Assembly (NCBI GenBank): GCA_025963345.1
Contig: JAOPUS010000060.1
Location: 1-9,161 of the forward strand
DNA length: 9,161 nt
Direction: 5' to 3'
DNA from: Blastococcus sp.
GTDB taxonomy: Bacteria; Actinomycetota; Actinomycetes; Mycobacteriales; Geodermatophilaceae
Of the stretch, positions 5,075-9,161 are shown in pieces (the stretch's first letter is position 1; each line of letters opens with the position of its first letter). Made by a program: the position numbers and the translations under genes. The notes beneath the pieces were generated by a model. The model worked only from the letters and a program-made list of their open reading frames with translations. It did no database searches and was not told where the DNA came from.

Positions 5075-5893
5075 GTGGACGGCGCACTCGAGGGACCCAT
5101 CGACACCCAGTACGAGGACCTCCTGCGGCGCATCCTCGAGCAGGGGACGCCGAAGCAGGACCGGACCGGCACCGGAACGGTCAGCCTGTTCGGCGAGCGG
5201 CTCCGGTACGACCTGTCCGAGAGCTTCCCGCTGGTGACGACGAAGTCGGTGCACTTCCGCTCGATCGCCTACGAGCTGCTGTGGTTCCTGCGCGGCGACA
5301 GCAACGTCGGCTGGCTGCGGGACCACGGGGTCACCATCTGGGACGAATGGGCCTCTCCCGAGGGCGAGCTCGGCCCGGTCTACGGCGTGCAGTGGCGGTC
5401 GTGGCCGGCGCCCGGCGGCGAGCAGATCGACCAGATCTCGAACATCCTGTCCACGCTGCGCAGCGACCCCGACTCGCGCCGCATGATCGTGTCGGCGTGG
5501 AACGTGAGCGCGATCCCGGAGATGGCGCTGGCCCCCTGCCATGCGCTGTTCCAGTTCTACGTGGCTGATGGCCGGCTCTCCTGCCAGCTCTACCAGCGCA
5601 GCGCCGACATGTTCCTCGGGGTGCCCTTCAACATCGCCAGCTACGCGCTGCTCACGCGGATGGTGGCCGACCAGGTCGGCCTCACCCCGGGCGACTTCAT
5701 CTGGGTCGGCGGCGACTGCCACATCTACAGCAATCACACCGCGCAGGTGACCGAGCAGCTCTCGCGCGAGGTGCTGCCGTTCCCGACGCTGGAGCTGGCG
5801 CCCGCAGCGTCGCTGTTCGACTACACCTACGAGCACGTCACCGTGCGCGACTACCGGCACCACCCCGCGATCCGGGCAGCCGTGGCTGTGTGA
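5075..5893 (+). CDS. thyA: Thymidylate synthase ThyA
   Basis: The product is 272 residues. The dUMP-binding loop DRTGTGT is at 29-35, the catalytic cysteine is C155 in ALAPCHALFQFY, and the phosphate-binding R175 lies in CQLYQRSADMFLGVPFNIASYALL (N186 contacts dUMP in the family). The C-terminus AAVAV matches the mobile cap of bacterial ThyA. The similarity to the Mycobacterium tuberculosis enzyme is high over the whole length. The enzyme converts dUMP and methylene-tetrahydrofolate to dTMP and dihydrofolate as a cytosolic homodimer. The start is uncertain: GTG 5075 adds about nine residues to the usual N-terminus, and an in-frame ATG at 5051 would add eight more. The GTG is preferred for the TACCCT box seven bases upstream. 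It overlaps folA by four bases (GTGA), so dihydrofolate made here is recycled by the co-translated neighbour. Confidence 0.97.
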   Translation: MDGALEGPIDTQYEDLLRRILEQGTPKQDRTGTGTVSLFGERLRYDLSESFPLVTTKSVHFRSIAYELLWFLRGDSNVGWLRDHGVTIWDEWASPEGELGPVYGVQWRSWPAPGGEQIDQISNILSTLRSDPDSRRMIVSAWNVSAIPEMALAPCHALFQFYVADGRLSCQLYQRSADMFLGVPFNIASYALLTRMVADQVGLTPGDFIWVGGDCHIYSNHTAQVTEQLSREVLPFPTLELAPAASLFDYTYEHVTVRDYRHHPAIRAAVAV

Positions 5894-6399
5894 CCGTCGG
5901 GATGGTGTGGGCCCAGGCCCGCGACGGGGTGATCGGCGCCGACGGCGGCTTGCCCTGGCACCTGCCGGAGGATCTGGCGCTCTTCCGCCGGCTCACCATG
6001 GGCTCCACGGTGGTCATGGGCCGGCACACCTGGGAATCGCTGCCCGACCGGTTCCGTCCTCTGCCGGGCCGGACCAACGTCGTCCTGACATCGGATCGGC
6101 AGTGGTCCGACGACGGGGCCAGGACGGCGGCATCGGTGCAGCAGGTGCTCGCCGAGCACGGGTCCTTCTGGGTCATCGGCGGCGGAGCGGTGTATGCCGC
6201 CTTACTGCCGCACGCCGACCGGCTGGTGGTCACCGACGTCGACACCCTCGTCGTGGGGGACACCTGGGCGCCTTCGCTGGACGACGGGTGGCAGTTGGAG
6301 GCGCGGACACCGCTCGAGGGGTGGACGACGTCCTCCTCGGGGCTGCGGTTCGCGGTGTCGCACTACGTGCGCTCGGACGGCGTCGCGGCGGCTCGGTAG
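5890..6399 (+). CDS. folA: Dihydrofolate reductase
   Basis: The product is 169 residues, the normal length for a bacterial DHFR. It begins MTVGMVWAQARDGVIGADGG, followed by LPWHLPEDLALFRRLTMG with the catalytic acid D28 in LPEDLALF. It has the NADPH-binding segments VVMGRHTWESLP (41-52) and WVIGGGAVYAALLP (94-107). It reduces dihydrofolate to tetrahydrofolate with NADPH and is the target of trimethoprim and methotrexate. The GTG start (5890-5892) overlaps the thyA TGA as GTGA, so translation is probably coupled; no separate Shine-Dalgarno is visible. The stop TAG (6397-6399) forms the first three bases of a candidate -10 box for dapA. ThyX releases tetrahydrofolate directly, so the need for this enzyme depends on the share of dTMP made by ThyA. 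Confidence 0.96.
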   Translation: MTVGMVWAQARDGVIGADGGLPWHLPEDLALFRRLTMGSTVVMGRHTWESLPDRFRPLPGRTNVVLTSDRQWSDDGARTAASVQQVLAEHGSFWVIGGGAVYAALLPHADRLVVTDVDTLVVGDTWAPSLDDGWQLEARTPLEGWTTSSSGLRFAVSHYVRSDGVAAAR

Positions 6400-6402
6400 A
6401 TT
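6397..6402 (+). promoter_or_regulatory. Candidate -10 box of a leaderless dapA promoter
   Basis: TAGATT (6397-6402) fits TANNNT and ends six bases before ATG 6409. Its first three bases are the folA stop codon. TCGGAC (6373-6378) lies 18 bases upstream in the -35 position. No Shine-Dalgarno is present in the nine-base gap between folA and dapA, so dapA may have its own leaderless transcript as well as read-through from thyA-folA. Confidence 0.45.
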
Positions 6403-6408
6403 CTCCCC

Positions 6409-7305
6409 ATGACCACCGACCCCGCCCGGCCGTTCGGGCGCGTTCTCACGGCGATGGTCACCCCGCTGACCGAGGACGGCACAGTCGACCTCGCCGGCAC
6501 GCAGGAGCTGGCCGCGCACCTGGTCGACCGGTGCGCACACGACGGGCTCGTGATCGCCGGGACGACGGGGGAATCGCCGACGCTGAGCGACGCCGAACAG
6601 CGTGCCGTGCTCGAAGTCGTCCTCGACGCCGTCGGTGACCGCGCCACCGTCGTCGCCGGGGTGGGCACCAACGACACCGCGCACTCCATCGAGAAGGCGC
6701 TCGACGCCGAGCGCCTCGGCGCGCACGGCCTCATGGTCGTCACGCCGTACTACAACAAGCCGCCGCAGGCCGGTCTGCTGCGCCACTTCACCGCGGTGGC
6801 CGACAGCACCGACCTGCCGGTCATGCTCTACGACATCCCCCCGCGCACCGTCGTCCCGATCGAGGTCGAGACCCTCGTGCGCGCGGCCGAGCACCCGCGG
6901 ATCGTCGCGGTCAAGGACGCCAAGGGTGACCTCGGCGCGGTGGCCTGGACCCTCGCCCGCACCGACCTCGCGTACTACAGCGGCGAGGACATGCTGAACC
7001 TCCCGCTGCTCGCGCTGGGCGCCGTCGGCGTCGTCAGCGTGGTGGGCCACATCGTCGGCCCGCGGCTGGCCGAGCTGGTCGCCGCGGTGGAGTCCGGCGA
7101 CCTGGTCAAGGCCCGCGCGGTGAACGAGAGCCTGCTGCCGATCTACACCGGCATCTTCCGCACCCAGGGCGTCATCCTGGTGAAGGCCGCCCTGCGCGAG
7201 CTCGGCCTGCCCTCCGGGCCGGTGCGCCCGCCGCTGGTGGACGCGACGCCTGACGAGATCGCGCAGCTGCGCATCGACCTGGCCGCCGGCGGCGTCCAGC
7301 TGTGA
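6409..7305 (+). CDS. dapA: 4-hydroxy-tetrahydrodipicolinate synthase DapA
   Basis: The product is 298 residues, the usual DapA length, and forms one (beta/alpha)8 barrel. Catalytic residues line up with a constant offset of eight from Escherichia coli DapA: T52 in AGTTGES, Y115 in VVTPYYNKP, Y141 in MLYDIPPRT and the Schiff-base lysine K169 in IVAVKDAKGD. The enzyme condenses pyruvate with aspartate-semialdehyde, the first step of the branch to diaminopimelate (peptidoglycan) and lysine. It is cytosolic and usually a tetramer; feedback inhibition by lysine varies among families and cannot be read here. It lies nine bases after folA and overlaps rnj by four bases (GTGA). The dapA-rnj pairing is conserved in actinobacteria such as Mycobacterium tuberculosis. 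No lysine riboswitch fits in the nine-base spacer. Confidence 0.97.
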   Translation: MTTDPARPFGRVLTAMVTPLTEDGTVDLAGTQELAAHLVDRCAHDGLVIAGTTGESPTLSDAEQRAVLEVVLDAVGDRATVVAGVGTNDTAHSIEKALDAERLGAHGLMVVTPYYNKPPQAGLLRHFTAVADSTDLPVMLYDIPPRTVVPIEVETLVRAAEHPRIVAVKDAKGDLGAVAWTLARTDLAYYSGEDMLNLPLLALGAVGVVSVVGHIVGPRLAELVAAVESGDLVKARAVNESLLPIYTGIFRTQGVILVKAALRELGLPSGPVRPPLVDATPDEIAQLRIDLAAGGVQL

Positions 7306-9002
7306 GTGGACTGGCCACCCAACCGCACCTGGACCTGAAGGCACCCCCGCCCCTGCCTGCCGGGGGCCTGCGCGTCATGGCCCTGGGTGGACTGGGCGAG
7401 ATCGGCCGGAACATGGCCGTGCTGGAGTTCGACGGCCGGCTGCTGGTCATCGACTGCGGCGTGCTGTTCCCCGAGGCGGAGCAGCCGGGCGTCGACCTGA
7501 TCCTCCCCGACTTCGCGGTGATCGAGCACCGCCTCGACGACATCGCCGCCGTCATCCTCACGCACGGGCACGAGGACCACATCGGGGCGATCCCGTACCT
7601 CCTGCGGCTGCGCGACGACATCCCGCTGGTCGGCTCCCGGTTCACCCTGGCCCTGGTCGCCGCAAAGCTGCGGGAACACCGGATCGACCCGACGCTGGTC
7701 GAGGTCGCCGCGGGTGGGGACCACGTCGCCGGCCCGTTCCGCTGCGAGTTCGTCTCGGTCAACCACTCCATCCCCGACGCCCTCGCCGTCGCGGTGCACA
7801 CCCCGGCCGGCACCCTCGTGCACACCGGCGACTTCAAGATGGACCAGCTCCCGCTGGACGGCGTCCTGACCGACCTGGGCGCCTTCGCCCGGCTGGGCCT
7901 GGCCGGCATCGACCTGCTGCTGTCGGACTCGACCAACGCCGAGGTGCCCGGCTTCGTCACCTCCGAGCGCAGCATCGGCCCGGTGCTGGACGACGTCTTC
8001 GCCCGGGCCTCGCAGCGGCTGATCGTGTCCAGCTTCGCCAGCCATGTGCATCGCATCCAGCAGGTGCTCGACTGCGCGGAGACGCACAAGCGCAAGGTCG
8101 CCTTCGTCGGCCGCTCGATGGTCCGCAACATGGGGGTCGCCCGCGACCTCGGCCTGCTGCACGTGGCTCCGGGCCTGATGGTGTCGCTGGACGACGCGGC
8201 ATCGATGCCCCCCGACCAGGTGGTGCTGGTCTCCACCGGGTCGCAGGGGGAGCCGCTGTCCGCCCTGGGCCGGATGGCCCGTGGGGAGCACCACCAGGTG
8301 ACCATCACCGCCGGCGACACCGTCGTCCTCGCGTCGTCCCTGGTGCCCGGCAACGAGACGGCCGTCTACAAGGTGATCAACGGCCTGGCCCGGCTCGGTG
8401 CGACGGTCGTGCACAAGGAGACCGCGCGGGTGCACGTCTCCGGCCACGCGCCGGCCGGCGAGCTGCGCACGCTGCTCAACGTCGCCAAGCCGCGCTACCT
8501 GATGCCGGTGCACGGCGAGTGGCGGCACCTGCGCGCGCACGCCGCTCTGGCCGAGGAGACCGGCATGTCCCGCGACCGGGTGTTGCTTGCCGAGGACGGC
8601 GTCGTCGTGGACCTGGTCGACGGCAAGGCCTCGATCGTGGGCAGCGTGCCGATCGGCAACGTCTACGTCGACGGGCTGAACGTCGGCGACGTGGGAGAGG
8701 AGTCGCTGCAGGCGCGCCGGATCCTCGGCGACGAGGGCTTCGTCGCGCTCACCGTGGTGATCGAGCTGTCGACCCGCACCATCGTGCGCCCGGTGCACCT
8801 GTCGACCCGCGGCTTCTCCGACGACCCGGCCGCCTTCGACGGCGCGCTGCTCCTGGTCGAGGACAACCTCAAGCGCGCGCTGCAGGACGACGAGGTCGAC
8901 CCGCACCGGCTGTCCCAGGTCATCCGCCGGACGATCGGCAAGTGGGTGTCCGACACCTACCGCCGCCGTCCGATGATCATCCCGACGGTCCTCGAGGTCT
9001 AA
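7302..9002 (+). CDS. rnj: Ribonuclease J
   Basis: The product is 566 residues. The metallo-beta-lactamase motifs are complete: HGHEDH (88-93), H154 in VNHSIPDA, and D176 in HTGDFKMD. The beta-CASP part holds SDSTNAE (207-213), FASHVHR (244-250), HVSGHA (377-382) and PVHGEWRHL (401-409). The C-terminal domain follows (from about 440) and ends RRRPMIIPTVLEV. The enzyme is a Zn-dependent nuclease with 5'-to-3' exonuclease and endonuclease activity in mRNA decay and rRNA maturation, acting as a dimer or tetramer in the cytosol. It lacks the long basic extension seen in some actinobacterial RNase E/J proteins. GTG 7302 is the start because it shares GTGA with the dapA stop; no independent Shine-Dalgarno is visible. 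The stop codon overlaps that of a leftward gene by four bases. Confidence 0.96.
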   Translation: MSGLATQPHLDLKAPPPLPAGGLRVMALGGLGEIGRNMAVLEFDGRLLVIDCGVLFPEAEQPGVDLILPDFAVIEHRLDDIAAVILTHGHEDHIGAIPYLLRLRDDIPLVGSRFTLALVAAKLREHRIDPTLVEVAAGGDHVAGPFRCEFVSVNHSIPDALAVAVHTPAGTLVHTGDFKMDQLPLDGVLTDLGAFARLGLAGIDLLLSDSTNAEVPGFVTSERSIGPVLDDVFARASQRLIVSSFASHVHRIQQVLDCAETHKRKVAFVGRSMVRNMGVARDLGLLHVAPGLMVSLDDAASMPPDQVVLVSTGSQGEPLSALGRMARGEHHQVTITAGDTVVLASSLVPGNETAVYKVINGLARLGATVVHKETARVHVSGHAPAGELRTLLNVAKPRYLMPVHGEWRHLRAHAALAEETGMSRDRVLLAEDGVVVDLVDGKASIVGSVPIGNVYVDGLNVGDVGEESLQARRILGDEGFVALTVVIELSTRTIVRPVHLSTRGFSDDPAAFDGALLLVEDNLKRALQDDEVDPHRLSQVIRRTIGKWVSDTYRRRPMIIPTVLEV

Positions 9003-9161
9003 CGGCCCTCCTGCAGGGGCCCGCCGCGAGCGTGCGAGCGGTGGGGGGCAGGGGGGTCCTTCAACTCGATCGGCTCGATCCCCTCGGCGGCAGGCAGGTC
9101 GAAGCCCCACACCTGCGCGTAGAACGACAGCTCGCCGTCCAGCGCCGCCCGGATGTTCTCC
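8999..9161 (-). CDS. Unrecognised protein, C-terminal fragment (continues beyond right edge)
   Basis: An open minus-strand frame enters from the window edge (first full codon 9160-9158) and ends at TAG 9001-8999. It gives 53 residues. The first 35 codons end almost always in G or C (one exception), and the peptide (ENIRAALDGELSFYAQVWGF, then DLPAAEGIEPIELKD) looks like real protein. I do not recognise the family and assign no function. The last 19 residues, DPPAPHRSHARGGPLQEGR, are low-complexity in character and are encoded by G-rich DNA with a direct repeat and a palindrome, so they may derive from an intergenic repeat that the frame reads through. The stop overlaps that of rnj by four bases (convergent). 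Confidence 0.65.
   Translation of the reverse strand, partial: ENIRAALDGELSFYAQVWGFDLPAAEGIEPIELKDPPAPHRSHARGGPLQEGR
9004..9021 (+). terminator. Possible terminator hairpin after rnj
   Basis: GGCCC (9004-9008) can pair with GGGCC (9017-9021) around an 8-base loop, starting two bases after the rnj stop. The interior contains the palindrome CCTGCAGG (9010-9017), which allows alternative pairings. There is no T-tract. It lies inside the 3' end of the convergent partial gene. It is the only terminator-like structure seen after rnj, and the call is weak. Confidence 0.35.
9026..9040. repeat. Short direct repeat in a G-rich, repeat-like segment
   Basis: GCGAGCG occurs twice, separated by one T (9026-9032 and 9034-9040). 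It is followed by a G-rich run (GGTGGGGGGCAGGGGGG, ending at 9056). The segment encodes the odd tail of the convergent partial gene. It resembles intergenic repeats of high-GC actinobacteria, but that is a recollection, not shown by this single copy. Confidence 0.4.

Noticed and set aside
6400..6408. Lysine riboswitch before dapA
   Set aside because: The spacer is only nine bases and the upstream DNA is folA coding sequence; there is no room for the roughly 170-nt aptamer.
7143..9110. A 655-codon open frame on the minus strand opposite dapA/rnj
   Set aside because: It is antisense to RNase J, whose catalytic motifs are complete. The translation is Arg/Asp/Val/His-rich with no recognisable domain, as expected from the complementary frame of GC-rich coding DNA.

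Overview
The window is high-GC DNA with GTG-rich starts, strong G/C third-position bias and very short intergenic gaps. This points to an actinobacterium. The style (5S tail, the ThyX/ThyA/DHFR/DapA/RNase J neighbourhood, the G-rich repeat-like tail near the right edge) suggests Geodermatophilaceae or a near relative, but the sequence alone does not fix genus or family. Nearly all of it is coding, and no mobile element, CRISPR array or tRNA was seen.

Left part (1-2725). The window opens in the 3' part of a 5S rRNA, so an rRNA operon ends here. A perfect 15-bp hairpin terminator follows. A second hairpin lies next to the stop of a leftward pair, a GNAT acetyltransferase followed by a DUF2461 protein, which overlap by four bases (GTGA). 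Diverging from that pair is a rightward gene for a YcaQ/AlkX-type DNA glycosylase with a QxD motif.

Middle (2727-4130). A leftward two-gene unit encodes a ribbon-helix-helix DNA-binding protein and then a DUF4097 beta-repeat protein whose SGD motifs recur about every 18 residues. Three copies of a TGACRYCA-like sequence, spaced exactly 11 bp apart, cover the start of the ribbon-helix-helix gene and look like its own operator.

Right part (4237-9161). A rightward block reads thyX, thyA, folA (DHFR), dapA, rnj. Flavin-dependent thymidylate synthase (ThyX) and classical thymidylate synthase (ThyA) sit side by side, followed directly by the DHFR that ThyA needs to recycle dihydrofolate. DapA makes the first lysine/diaminopimelate-specific intermediate, and RNase J is coupled to it by a GTGA overlap. 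Several genes (GNAT, thyX, thyA, dapA) have a TANNNT -10-like box 6-7 bases before the start codon and no Shine-Dalgarno, the signature of leaderless mRNAs. A leftward partial gene enters from the right edge and converges on rnj with a four-base overlap.

Most of the content is core housekeeping. The candidates for something less described are the 11-bp-phased operator with its DUF4097 partner, the adjacency of two non-homologous thymidylate synthases with dyads at both promoters, and the repeat-like C-terminal tail of the partial gene.
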